Assembly: GCA_023301465.1 (NCBI GenBank) | Contig: JALZUQ010000032.1 | Location: 1 to 61,031, forward strand | DNA: 61,031 bases | Reading direction: 5' to 3' | From: Oligoflexales bacterium | GTDB taxonomy: Bacteria > Bdellovibrionota_B > Oligoflexia > Oligoflexales > JALZUQ01 | Shown: positions 20,701-27,386 of the stretch, one piece after another | How the letters are laid out: each line of letters begins with the position of its first letter | How positions within the stretch are numbered: the first letter of the stretch is position 1 | The notes under the pieces: generated by a model | The model's database searches: none | Seen by the model: the letters and a program-made list of their open reading frames with translations, nothing else | Told to the model about the DNA's origin: nothing | Translations under genes and position numbers: made by a program

Positions 20701-23293
20701 TGGTATCCCCTAAAACGACTTCTCCAAAACTATAGTTTGGACCATCTGAAATCGTTAACATACCCGGAGTAACAGAAGTACCCATTAAAGGACGAGCTAC
20801 TGTGCTAGAGCTAACGGCGTCAAAATAACTAAGAGTGATATTTCCAGAGTCCGAAGTCACCACTGACGGACGATACTCCACTTCAATCGTACAGTTCGCT
20901 GCAACCGCAAGTGATGTACCGCAAGTCCCCGCAGTTCCCGGATAGTTATTACCACTAAAAGCGAAACTTCCATTTAATGTTGTTTCAGCGATAGATGTTG
21001 CTGCAACACCACCGATATTTTCTACTGTAAATGTCATTTTCATGACTGAACCATTGGACAAGGTTCCGTAATCAAAGGTCGGACCATCAGAGATTTGTAG
21101 TATTGCCGCAGCAACACCAGTCAATTTAAGGTTTCTAGATGTTGTTTGACTACCGTTACCATCTTGATACTGAATACTTAAAATTCCTGTTACCAAAGAA
21201 CTCGTGGTTGGTGCTGCAGTAATATCAATCGTACATGAAGCAGAAGGGCTTAGTGTCCCAGTACAATTACCTCCAGAACCCGGAAAAGCTCCACCTGTAT
21301 ATGAAAATGGTGCCGGTAAAACTCCACCTGTTACTAATGCAGCATCCACACCACCATTATTGGCGAGGGTTAGAAGACTAGGAACACTTGTACCTGCAGC
21401 AACCTGACCAAAATCCACTAACGGTGCACCAGAAAGCACAAGAGAAGCAGGCATAACAGCATCACCCTGAACAACTCTCGTTGTCGTTTGTGTACTAACG
21501 CTATCATTATAACTAATCGTTAAATTTTCTGAAACGCTACCTGTTGATGTCGGCTGGTAACTGACGTTCACAATACAACTTGCACCGATGCCTAACGTTG
21601 CACCACAACTACCGCCTATCCCAGGATAACTCCCTCCGGTGTAACTCATTGGTAGTGCCAAGGCCGCAGATGTTATAGACTGTGCAGTCGAACCACCACT
21701 ATTTGTAACGATAAAAGAACGCTGTTTGCTAAAACCAACTGGAGTCACTCCAAAATCAAAAACGGGACTGTCAGAGATAGTAAGTTGTGCTGCACCTTGA
21801 CCGGATCCAGAAATTGGACGTGAAACAGATAGAGCAGTCGCACCATCATTATAATTTAAAACAATAGAACTATTAACGACTCCTACAGATATGGGTGTAA
21901 AACTTACTTCAACAAAACAACTTGCACCACTCGCAATGGTTGTCGTGCAATCGCCACCCGTTCCCGGATAGACTCCACCTGTATATGAAAATGGAGCGGA
22001 GATACCAGAAGCATTGACTAATGTCGCAGCCGTTGCACCTGAGTTTGTCACTGTAAATGTTTTTGTGACAGTCGTTGTTAAAGAAGCACTGCCAAAGTTA
22101 AAGGTCAACCCATCTGATATACCTAAAACTGCATTTGCAGAACCGTTTCCTGTCAAAGTAGTTGTCAAAGATTGATTCGCAACACCGTCATTATAGTTAA
22201 CAACCAGTGAAGAACTGTCCGTGCCTACAGCAGAAGGAGTATACGCCACCTCCACTAAACATGATGAACCAACATTAAGCGTAGTCGTACAGTTTCCATT
22301 TGCACCAGGAAAAACTCCCCCGACATAACTATAAGGTGCCGCTAAAGAACCACCTGTTAAATTATTTGCAATGGTTCCACCCGTGTTGACGATTGCTACC
22401 AAAGCTTTATTCATACTACTAACTGCTGTCGGACCAAAATTGTAACTAGACCCATTCGAGTTTACTAACATTGCAGGGTAATTTACGGTTGCAATAATAT
22501 CTCTCACTAAAGAAAGAGTCGAAGAACCATTAAAGTAATCTATAGAGAGACGTACATTCATTGGGCCAACTGATGTTGGGCTCAAAGAAATCGATACAGT
22601 ACAAGACTGTCCTGCAGCCAAAGAACTTGCACAAGTACCTGAAGTACCCGGATAACTACCCCCTGCATAAGAGAAACCCGAACCTAATGTTGTTGGTAAA
22701 AAACCTGTAGCATTACCTGCAGATGGGTTCGTAATGGTAAATGTTTTTGTTTGTGTTGAACCAAGAACCACTGTTCCAAAATTAAAGACCGGACCATCAC
22801 TAATAACAAGTGCTGATGGGTTTGAAGACACACCTGAAACGGGGATTTCAAGAGTATTTCTTACCTGAGGGTCTTCAAGGTAATTAACCGTCACCATGGA
22901 AGTAGATGTTATTTGAGTAAAAGGAACAAACTCTAACTCAAGTGTACATTGAGCATTAACCGCTAATACCGCACCACAATCACCACCAATGCCGGGATAA
23001 CTTCCACCCGTAAACGCAAAAGGAGCAAAAACATTGACTATTCTCATGTCTCCAGCATCAAAACCACCAGTGTTTTCAATCACCACTTGCTTAACAGAAG
23101 TAGAACCAATTGTCGTAGGAGCAAACACAACCGGAATATCGCTGACAACGACCAGCTTTGCAGGCTCACAGTTTTCAACACCTGCAGGGCAGTGGTTGTC
23201 TTGAATTCCTTGATTTCTTCCTAACGGGTTATTATCATCGCTACACGATGCAATAAATCCCATTAAGCCTAAAAAGATAATAAGCTTCATCAT
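8744..23293 (-). CDS. Giant 4,849-residue lipoprotein with about 38 choice-of-anchor-D (ASH/HYDIN-like) Ig repeats
   Basis: The start MMKLIIFLGLMGFIASCSDD is a lipoprotein signal peptide with Cys17 as the lipid site. From about residue 45 to 4380 I count 38 units of about 115 residues. Each opens with a phrase like LEISDGPTFDFG, contains FTVTNTGG, then GGxYPGTGGDCG and a second Cys about 10 residues on (SCTVxVxFxPT), and ends with YNDG...R.xxGxG. This is the beta-sandwich repeat annotated as choice-of-anchor D; the paired cysteines could form a disulfide in every unit. A DUF2341-like domain (about 4380-4470) and a C-terminal beta-rich region of about 380 residues follow. The stop of the upstream LysM-barrel gene overlaps this start (TAATG), and gggggaa lies just upstream. 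A role as a surface fibre or adhesin is inferred. Confidence 0.93.
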   Translation of the reverse strand: MMKLIIFLGLMGFIASCSDDNNPLGRNQGIQDNHCPAGVENCEPAKLVVVSDIPVVFAPTTIGSTSVKQVVIENTGGFDAGDMRIVNVFAPFAFTGGSYPGIGGDCGAVLAVNAQCTLELEFVPFTQITSTSMVTVNYLEDPQVRNTLEIPVSGVSSNPSALVISDGPVFNFGTVVLGSTQTKTFTITNPSAGNATGFLPTTLGSGFSYAGGSYPGTSGTCASSLAAGQSCTVSISLSPTSVGPMNVRLSIDYFNGSSTLSLVRDIIATVNYPAMLVNSNGSSYNFGPTAVSSMNKALVAIVNTGGTIANNLTGGSLAAPYSYVGGVFPGANGNCTTTLNVGSSCLVEVAYTPSAVGTDSSSLVVNYNDGVANQSLTTTLTGNGSANAVLGISDGLTFNFGSASLTTTVTKTFTVTNSGATAATLVNASGISAPFSYTGGVYPGTGGDCTTTIASGASCFVEVSFTPISVGVVNSSIVLNYNDGATALSVSRPISGSGQGAAQLTISDSPVFDFGVTPVGFSKQRSFIVTNSGGSTAQSITSAALALPMSYTGGSYPGIGGSCGATLGIGASCIVNVSYQPTSTGSVSENLTISYNDSVSTQTTTRVVQGDAVMPASLVLSGAPLVDFGQVAAGTSVPSLLTLANNGGVDAALVTGGVLPAPFSYTGGAFPGSGGNCTGTLSPSASCTIDITAAPTTSSLVTGILSIQYQDGNGSQTTSRNLKLTGVAAAILQISDGPTFDYGTLSNGSVMKMTFTVENIGGVAATSIAETTLNGSFAFSGNNYPGTAGTCGTSLAVAANCTIEVEYRPSVVTSDSGNITLSYFDAVSSSTVARPLMGTSVTPGMLTISDGPNYSFGEVVLGDTSTKTFTIINGGNFTASSMAVGGLSGDYSFVGGAYPGTGGDCGATLAPSASCMVVVSYTPSATGLEIDALDLSYFDGTNNMTASRIIDGEGVNPAVLTITESPLFQYGLFGNGSTESQFFTVENTGGTTATALNISGLAAPFAVTGGVFPGSGASCASSLLVGAQCTIRVDFSPTAAGIHTDAIDLNYNDGVATQTTSGNIEGSSEVPAVLTLSDGPTYDFGNVAFGSINSKTITLSHSAGGMDATSITDVSLSSPFRYKGGSFPGTGGSCSAALTPSTNCTLDIEYVPTSTGFESKPLEVEYDNGTTTQSVSISLQGTANAPAILMISDGLTYTFDEIAVGSTTTHTFSVSNSAASPATAINMASLNGNIRFLGGAYPGTGGTCGATLNPSAVCQLVVEFAPTTVSTFSDTLTLNYFDGAINRVASRDIEAESKDPALIEISDAPTFDFGLRANGSVTSKTFTLTNSGGIDATSLSTVALANSFRFLGLSYPGVGGTCGNTLAASASCTVIIEYTPVATGSNNETITVNYQDGVAANTSTRSIQGASGSPAVLEISEMPFYAYGETPLNISLQHIFTVTNNGAIPATVISSAALATPYSYVGGSYPGTNGDCGTVLAASASCALEVGFNPSVQNSFVSQLMLTYDNGALTSSVNRIITGDGKTNANIEISDGPSVYSYADTSTGSVTSKTFTLTNTGGFSASGVNAATLTAPFVFVGGSYPGTGGSCGVVITSGSSCTINVDFSPTASGSFTDTLTINYQNGSAAASSTRDVAGNASTPASLSVSDAPSHDFGLTTIGNALTKLFTVTNNGDSDATSLIGTGLASPYQFTGGAFPGTGGDCGSTLAGSASCLVEVEFNPSSIGSFNDSLVFQYNDGATSQSVSRDLLGEGETPANIEISDGAVFDYGIVGIGAVEPKVFTLTNSGSGDATAVSEIGLATPFAFAGGAFPGTGGTCATTIAGGSNCTVVIDFIPTAAIAESDTIEFEYNNGSGLVSSLRNVEGLGAVAANLQISDSPTYDYGDVSIGGLGKRVFTITNTGGAAATSVTVPAFSSGFGFSSGVYPGTSGDCGTTLNAGATCTVEVDFVPSVVGAATSALQVNYQNAVSAANVSITLEANALTPANIQYSDAPSYDFGARSIGSSNTRTITLTNSGQTAATAITPVALIAPYQFLGGAYPGTGADCGAALAAAATCTVIVDFSPTVSGTQVSSLEVSYQSGAGLENPSMVLSGTGTQPANLVLSQTPSFDYGVHAVGSVQTQTFTLTNNGGIDATAILESTLVAPFVFTGGVFPGTSGTCKALLPNGSNCILEVEYAPTASGPNSGNLTIGYNNGTNTQSIVLPISGTAQTVADLVVSDSPSYDFGPNGTGSLTSKILTVTNNGEFEASSLSGTGLIAPFSFFGGSFPGSGGTCAAKLAGAASCTIVVDFSPIATGNFSDDVELSFYDGLAIQSVTRTLEGEGVGPALIEISDGPIFDFGANAIGSSTQKAFTFTNNGGVDATSIAENGNITGHFSFLGGSYPGTGGTCGSTLAPAASCSVMLSYDPLAPQSDNGNLSISYDDSGSTQTASRFIVATALNPALLVLSPVSPYDFGTVAQGSSNTFTLLVSNSGGAKATSIAGLGLAAPFNYFGGAYPGSGGTCAAVLPATSSCTIILEYAPTNSAVHTGTLDLGYQDGANTQTESMVLDGAADAPANLVFSHGSSFDFGITAIASNQVSLLTITNNGGSNATALSSVALAAPFSYLGGSYPGIGGSCVSSLAVSASCSIAVEYTPSSSIVSNELVSIDYNNGASVVSVSSDLMGTGATPAVLSINESPKYDFSTVGFGTTTDYTLTVSNSGEFEATALTDTGLLSSGFEFSGGTYPGTGGDCGVTLAASSSCDIVVSFVPTATGFLSDSIQIDYFDGTVTQSVSRDVEGTSQPPAVLTISDAVTYDYGLRAVGSITSYTFTVSNANGLSASSMVGSGLIGAFEFSGGSYPGAGGTCGASLPPAGTCTVVVDFLPTNSINYTGTFDITYNDGTSSVTASRPVTGDGSSIAVLEISDGPTYDFGNVAVGSKPSKSFTVSNTGGIEATSISGVSLGSDYQYVGGTYPGTGGSCNAQLVSGSTCTLIVEFEPTASGTLTTDIDLSYDNGLTITNSLRPLTAIAQTPADLEISDAVTYDFGNTAVGGVTSKLFTVTNNGEFTATGMISSLTGLPYLFTGGAFPGTNGDCGSSLVGGGACLVEVSFRPTAAGTFTDEIVLDYASGVGLAGTTRPLTGLASSRALLSFSNAPTLDFGDVTVGLSANAQLTVTNSGAFIASNLVYSALSPSFEYAGGIFPGTTGDCTTTLAVGASCILDLEFVPTADDSYSNILTVDYDDGVATQQITRFMLGDGHDPASLVISNGPTFDFGALILSQSDTKVFTVSNVGGSDAKSVVPTLAGPDFVYTGGAFPGTNGTCGTTIVESQSCFVEIEYSPSASGTQVDTFDLSYNNGVNARTESLAIQGTANTVAVLAIDQDPEFDYGIQATSSAIDQIFVLTNSGQTVASNLSGAGLSAPFGFKGGAFPGVGGSCGASLAGGVSCNVVVTFNPTSNGLSNSTINVSYSDGLATQSLTRNVKGTGADPAVLSIDQGPFFDYGRIVNGTTKSQIFTITHTGGVDATELAETGVAAPFQYVGGSFPGTNGDCAAVLAVGATCTLEVEYAPTASASDFSQVQLAYNDGATMQNISRVIRGDSGTAALLEVSSAPTHDFGTIATGAFVDAVLTVTNSGENNATTLSAAALTAPIFFTGGNYPGTGGDCGVVLNAGASCSLVVRFAPSASGLATQTLTLDYNDGAASAQATRDLQGTGANPAAISISDGPVYDYGSVSNGSVSSKVFTLTNTGGVDATAISDIGLGIPFRFGGGVFPGTAGDCGVTLAVGASCFIDVVFAPTNTGTFSDSIEISFNDGVTTQSSLRAVQGISTSPALVEISNGPFHDFSNIVINQTSDVVLTLTNTGGTDATSMNGEGLSGNFNFKGGTYPGTGGDCGGELAINATCDVVVEFAPVTVGGFSDVLEVSYDDGVANATADRIFIGNGVPVAQLEISNAPTFNFGDVVNTDTSEQILTVTNVGGFVAETISGYGLAAPFAFRGGSYPGSGGTCGGNLGAGASCTIVVTFTPSTSGTFTDTVSLDYSDGSSTLTADRGLEGVGESAALITISESPSYDFGDSVLQVSNAHTFTVTNSGGFEAKTMTGVGLNLHYAFLGGSYPGTGGTCGATLAGNNTSCSVVVEFIPQSTGPHFDTIEINYNDGLTVQQATRNIEGNGQSPATLTISDAAIYDYGLNGTDVGNSKTFTVTQGGDVDATAIASNTLTVPYQYLGGSYPGTGGDCGTTLAVGSTCAIVVDFNSAAAGVFTETIELSFSDGFQTQTTTRDLTGEAIEVAVLEISDGPTFDYGRLLIASENDKTFTVSNTGGFDATTISEVGLAAPYAFKGSSFPGAGGTCGTTIAPGANCTIVVTYTPELFGVESDTIDFSYFDGIGTQNSDRSITGEGFPGGFERCITLAPVAIDAGYQVKVELSMPSDYANISATGDDISFYDNANVKLDFYTQVWDPSGTSTFWVQVKAAGTNEFCMYYGNTNLTGQSDKLAMLTSDSLQDLYFQPRSSGNNFLFESYTSNNEVNIPITTGSGIENLTLTAETLSSLSNPAEGIVQANGPITGRIDNASGFEEIIPLTLAGTKFGYSDNRYTPRHWHLYNPNDSASTITINYYNATGVLQDTTTDVVNSKNPITIDYTPNHDVAIVDATLPVVGMYYGGVGDSTVLVDADTELIGITGGRIWITGTEDATTCTIFYSDNTSESCDTDKGERIGYESGTQGNGVSAYIESDKPVIAITQADGDGGESFTFLPKRHLDNEYLIPTESQYLSVASTEDGQVITVTDPDGSPAPISGTTVLGGAKVAKLYFGSTANTISFSAGTKITSDKPFFVYYEYTSQDETTKFGPVSARVYQHPASVPTLGTENPF
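10155..23161 (-). repeat. Array of 38 diverged coding repeats, about 345 nt each
   Basis: Counting the opening phrase (I-S-D-G/A-P-x-x-D-F/Y-G and variants) gives 38 units. They are clearly homologous as protein but diverged as DNA; I saw no adjacent pair that is near-identical at nucleotide level, so the array looks old rather than recently amplified. The period is very constant; a few units differ by a residue or two, for example an inserted Asn before the second Cys in the third unit from the C-terminus. Confidence 0.9.
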
Positions 23294-24351
23294 TAGTAAC
23301 TTCCCCCGTTAATAAAGTGCGAATAGCTAAGAGATGCAATGATCTCTCTTTGTTCCATTTCTAAAAAATCTGATTCTTTGTATTGTTGATGCCAGTGTGC
23401 TGTGAGATGAATTGCTGACTGCATAAATTGGTAACCTAACTTTGCACCTAACTGAAAACTAAACCCTTGAGCAACTACGTCACCAAACAAAAACTCAGCC
23501 TTGCCTGATAAATATAAATCCCAAGAAGACTTTGCTAAAATGTCTATTTCGTATTCAAGCCTAACAGGAATTACATGATCAACAGACATTTCAATATTGT
23601 TGATAACAGGAATAATATAGTTAAGCTCACCTCTTCTCTCTAGGTGAAGCGATAATTTACCCCAAGAGTCTGCAACATAACGGATACCCAGACCATAGAA
23701 CTCAGCCAAAAACCTCGTATCATTAATAAAGTTTCCAGCTGGAGCCTCTTCAAATAAATAATAAGTCAAACCTGCAGAAGCAATAACTTCAAACCTCTTT
23801 GAAAACCGATAAGCAACATCTAATGAATAGTTTGGGCTTAATTCATTTAAAAAACTACCTTCAGTCATATTTTTCTTTTCAGTACCATCGAGCCTACTCC
23901 AAGTTGCTCCAGCATTAAACTCTGTCCTTATGGTAGATTTTTTTATATTTCTTGTTGAATGAACTGGCTTAGATTTAGTTATACTTTTTGGTTCTGGAAA
24001 AATTTTTGTGTTTTTATTTTCTAGTTCTGAACAGTCAGCTTGAGTTCTAGTCATCACTTCATGGTGGCCCGAACGCAAACAACTTTGATGGTTTCGACTC
24101 ACTTCAAGACGAGGGATTGCAATCACCGTATCGGGATATATTAAATCACCTTTTTTGAGAATCGTAGGAAAGTTACTTGCAGTCAAGACTTTGATCTGAC
24201 TTCTACCAACATGACTCACACCAAAGTTTTTTAAAATATTTGTGAGTGTGTCATCTTTTTTAATAACGTAGTAACAGCTTGCACCATATAGACTACTGCT
24301 AAGATACAGCAGCATTAAAATGAGTAAACACATAATCCGGTTGAAAACCAT
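23293..24351 (-). CDS. LysM-like plus outer-membrane beta-barrel protein
   Basis: A signal peptide (to about residue 24, ending LYGA) is followed by a LysM-like segment: YYVIKKDDTLTNIL, then a mid part ending GDLIYPDTVIAIPRL, about residues 27-80. A Ser/Lys-rich linker (about 85-135) leads to a C-terminal half of alternating amphipathic strands (EFNAGATWSRL, AEFYGLGIRYV, LRLE-like runs) typical of a small outer-membrane barrel. LysM domains bind peptidoglycan, so the protein may tie the outer membrane to the wall. Its TAA stop shares one base with the ATG of the giant lipoprotein, which indicates translational coupling and a shared job. Confidence 0.8.
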   Translation of the reverse strand: MVFNRIMCLLILMLLYLSSSLYGASCYYVIKKDDTLTNILKNFGVSHVGRSQIKVLTASNFPTILKKGDLIYPDTVIAIPRLEVSRNHQSCLRSGHHEVMTRTQADCSELENKNTKIFPEPKSITKSKPVHSTRNIKKSTIRTEFNAGATWSRLDGTEKKNMTEGSFLNELSPNYSLDVAYRFSKRFEVIASAGLTYYLFEEAPAGNFINDTRFLAEFYGLGIRYVADSWGKLSLHLERRGELNYIIPVINNIEMSVDHVIPVRLEYEIDILAKSSWDLYLSGKAEFLFGDVVAQGFSFQLGAKLGYQFMQSAIHLTAHWHQQYKESDFLEMEQREIIASLSYSHFINGGSY

Positions 24352-24757
24352 GATACTTTTCCTTACAAAATCTGTGCGTTACCATCGGTGATCACCCCTT
24401 AAGTCATGAGTTGCAAGACTTTTGCCTAACCAGCAATTTAAACACTTGAAATAATTCATGTTCTGATTATTTTTGAAGCTTTTGTCAAAATTCTGATCTT
24501 TCATTACTCACATGAATGAATTTGGTAATACACCTATACAGACAATATTTGTTTATGACTTTGGTTCTAAACTCTGAATATTGTGACTATTTCGAAGATT
24601 TTTTACTTTCAAAAAATAAAAAATATATGAATTTTTTATCGTAGATTTATTTCTAAACACTAAAATATTTTTTATTTTTTCAACACTAGGCAAACTTTTA
24701 CTACCGTGCCATGATGAGAACAAATCATTCGACTTACTCAATGTCTCTGGAGCAATT
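24352..24757. other. Intergenic region between divergent genes (406 nt)
   Basis: I see no convincing gene. The region is strongly AT-rich and must hold promoters for the giant-lipoprotein operon (leftwards) and for the secreted CXXCH protein (rightwards). A perfect 10-bp palindrome ggtgatcacc lies at 24387-24396, 35 nt before the operon start. An inverted pair acaatatt (24542-24549) and aatattgt (24577-24584) lies further right. An antisense frame at 24553-24897 overlaps the next gene and is judged spurious. Confidence 0.6.
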
Positions 24758-25453
24758 ATGAAACTAATTACCATTGCTACTCTATTCTGCTCATTTGTTT
24801 CAATCGTTAATGGGCAAAACAAAACATTTGAATTAAATGTTTCTCCTTCGACGCACTTAGCACGACAAGACTTGGCTGCTTTGTTTTTTGAAAGCAACCG
24901 AAACGTTCACTCTGTCACTAAAAACAAAGACGGAAGCATCGTTGTAGAATTCTCAAAAAATGCAGGTGTTATGTATGATGCAGCAAAAAAAGTCACCTCA
25001 CAAAGTGACGCTTTCATGGTTGTGAGAGATGCATGGCAACAAAACTACATGAGACATCCCGAACAAGTTAAGCTTTCATTTGTAATGCCAAAAACTTTAG
25101 CTGAATTTACAAAGTTGACTAACTACTCACAATGGCCATCTAGCACAATACAAAGTGAGTTAAAAGATAGGCCCCGAAAAATTTATCGAACCAAAGACTT
25201 TAAAGGTCACATCATAAGAGTATCTGAGATGAACCTAAAACAAAAAGAAACACAAAACCACCCATCCAAAGAAGTAGAGATTGCGATCTCATTTGAGAAC
25301 AACTATGTATTTTTTGTTTTTGATGAGCACGGCAAACTTACATCTGCAGCACAGTTTCCGGATAGAAAGCTAAAAGCTCCTCTGTCATGTAACGGCTGTC
25401 ACTACGACCTAAAAACTAGAAGTATCGGTCGGTTTTTTAAAGCGGTCCCATAA
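24758..25453 (+). CDS. Secreted protein with one C-terminal CXXCH haem-binding motif
   Basis: A signal peptide (about residues 1-19, ending VNG) precedes 210 residues without recognisable family. Near the C-terminus stands CNGCH (Cys211, Cys214, His215), the standard attachment motif for c-type haem, followed by only 16 residues. The middle part has EVEIAISFENNYVFFVF strands and looks like an alpha/beta sensor or binding domain. The placement of a single motif at the extreme C-terminus is unlike class I cytochrome c, where it is N-terminal. It stands alone, convergent with argS, and aagcggtc/gaccgctt around its stop (25440-25476) could form a weak hairpin. Confidence 0.8.
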   Translation: MKLITIATLFCSFVSIVNGQNKTFELNVSPSTHLARQDLAALFFESNRNVHSVTKNKDGSIVVEFSKNAGVMYDAAKKVTSQSDAFMVVRDAWQQNYMRHPEQVKLSFVMPKTLAEFTKLTNYSQWPSSTIQSELKDRPRKIYRTKDFKGHIIRVSEMNLKQKETQNHPSKEVEIAISFENNYVFFVFDEHGKLTSAAQFPDRKLKAPLSCNGCHYDLKTRSIGRFFKAVP

Positions 25454-25500
25454 GTCATTATAGCTTTAGACCGCTTACTCATTCATTTTCTAAAAAATGC

Positions 25501-27279
25501 TTACATTTTATTGACTGTCTTGATTCCCAATAGGCCTAAGGCTTTTTTAAGGCTCGCCGCAAAGCCCCTAACTAGTTTTAATCGTGTTGCAATAGCGTTT
25601 TTATCTTCACCATCAAGAATCCTCACTTTTGCATAGTATGCATTAAAGCTTCGACACATCTGATAAAGATGAGAGCATAACGCCGAAGGACGGTATTGGT
25701 CGCAAGCACTCAATATCATCGCATCTAAATCAGCAATCATACGCACTAAACTCACCGCATCCTCGTGCTCTAACTCTGACGGCACTAAATCACCTTTATG
25801 GTGAGCTATGTCTTTAGATTTTCTCAATACTGCTTGGCTTCTTGCAAATGAATACAGCAAGTAAGGACCGGTATTACCCTCAAAACTTGTCCACTCATCT
25901 AATTTAAACTGGATGGTTTTATTGGGGTCCATGCTTAACATGCCATAACGAATAGCTGCAACAGCTAGGCATTTTGCAGTTTCATTTAACTGGTCGTTAG
26001 ACCAATCTTCTTTGTATTTATCTAAATGCTTCATCACTTCCACTAGGACAGCGTCACGCACTAATGCAAAATGAACCGCATTCCCTTTACGAGCTGACAT
26101 TTTCCCATCAGGTATCGTTACAAACGCATAGCTTAAATGATGACACTGATCTGCTTGAGGGAAACCCATCTCTTTTAGGGTTTCAAAAACTTGTTGGAAA
26201 TGAAGTGATTGCTCGTGAGCCACCACATAAATTGAACGATCAATATTAAATTGGTCATACTTAATCTTTGCAAGTGCCAAGTCTTTAGTAGCATACAAAG
26301 AGGCACCATTCGTTTTTCTTAGCATCAAAAACCCAAGCTTTTCATCTTTGAATCGGATACCAACGGCACCATCATCTTTGATAAAAACACCTTTTTCAAG
26401 ATACTCATCTACAAGTTTTTGAGAAAGATCAGTCATCTCAGATTCATAGAATATATGATCAAACTTGGCATCAAACCAAGTGTAGATCTCTTGAAATTCC
26501 TCCATGCACCATTCTTTTGTTTTTACCCAACGATCAAAGTGAGTCCTTTTTTTTGATTCTAAGGCATGGTGGATGGACCCGACCTGTTTTTTGAATTCGG
26601 TCTTCTGAGGCTCTTCAGCAGATGCTATTTGCTGCTTTGCCGCAACATATCGTTTTTCCAGCTCCATGACTCGTTCAGGGTTTGATGCTTCGACAGGGTC
26701 TTTATCAAACTGCCATAAGCACTCAGCGATATGAGTCCCTTCGTCACCAATATAATTCACTGGAACAACATCATTTCCACAGTAAGCAAGCATTCTCGAC
26801 AAACTATCACCAAGTGCAACATTTCTTACATGGCCGATATGAAAAACTTTGTGGGTGTTCGGTTGAGAGTACTCCACCATAACTCTAGATTTTTCTACTT
26901 GGAATAATTTACTCAAAGATTTTATATCAGTTAATGCATGATCTAAAACCTGAGAATGATAACTAGAAACCGATAAACCGATATTTAAAAAAGCACCCTT
27001 TGTGGTGACGCGAGAAATCTCAGGGAAATTTTGATCTTTGACAAGCTCACAAAGTTTTTCAGCTATTTGAGGTGGAGCAAGCTTAAAGGACTTTGCAAAC
27101 CTGAAACAAGGCAAACAAAAATCTCCAAGACTTGAATCAGGTGGGCGAGAAATCATCCCCCCAAAGTCAGAAGCTGATAACTCAAACTCTGCACCTTGTT
27201 GATTCGCTAAACTTTTTAGGCAGTTTAGAAGATCGCCTGACAACTTATTTTTTATTTCAATTGGGTGTTTTACGCTCAT
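25501..27279 (-). CDS. argS: Arginyl-tRNA synthetase
   Basis: The class I synthetase charges tRNA(Arg). The HIGH motif is at residues 147-150 in HKVFHIGHVRN, and the KMSK-type loop is DGKMSARKGN. The N-terminal additional domain typical of ArgRS and the alpha-helical anticodon-binding domain (EGNTGPYLLYSFAR onwards) are present. The C-terminus LGLLGIKTVNKM matches the family ending. The length of 592 residues is normal. Confidence 0.97.
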   Translation of the reverse strand: MSVKHPIEIKNKLSGDLLNCLKSLANQQGAEFELSASDFGGMISRPPDSSLGDFCLPCFRFAKSFKLAPPQIAEKLCELVKDQNFPEISRVTTKGAFLNIGLSVSSYHSQVLDHALTDIKSLSKLFQVEKSRVMVEYSQPNTHKVFHIGHVRNVALGDSLSRMLAYCGNDVVPVNYIGDEGTHIAECLWQFDKDPVEASNPERVMELEKRYVAAKQQIASAEEPQKTEFKKQVGSIHHALESKKRTHFDRWVKTKEWCMEEFQEIYTWFDAKFDHIFYESEMTDLSQKLVDEYLEKGVFIKDDGAVGIRFKDEKLGFLMLRKTNGASLYATKDLALAKIKYDQFNIDRSIYVVAHEQSLHFQQVFETLKEMGFPQADQCHHLSYAFVTIPDGKMSARKGNAVHFALVRDAVLVEVMKHLDKYKEDWSNDQLNETAKCLAVAAIRYGMLSMDPNKTIQFKLDEWTSFEGNTGPYLLYSFARSQAVLRKSKDIAHHKGDLVPSELEHEDAVSLVRMIADLDAMILSACDQYRPSALCSHLYQMCRSFNAYYAKVRILDGEDKNAIATRLKLVRGFAASLKKALGLLGIKTVNKM

Positions 27280-27386
27280 GCTTAGTTCTAACCAATGATC
27301 CCAAAAAAGTCACTTCCTGAAATACATCGTTCTTGAAAACCTTTGTTCTACTCTTTGTTCAACCTTTATTCCAACTAGGGGATATA

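Noticed and set aside
8744-23293. Possible polymorphic toxin or RTX-type secreted protein
   Set aside because: There is no RTX nonapeptide, no C-terminal nuclease or deaminase motif, no immunity gene and no type I or V secretion partner; the lipobox and Ig repeats fit a surface lipoprotein better.
24553-24897. Minus-strand open frame of 114 codons
   Set aside because: It overlaps the start of the signal-peptide-bearing CXXCH gene on the other strand, has no ribosome-binding site, and its composition looks like reverse-complement noise.
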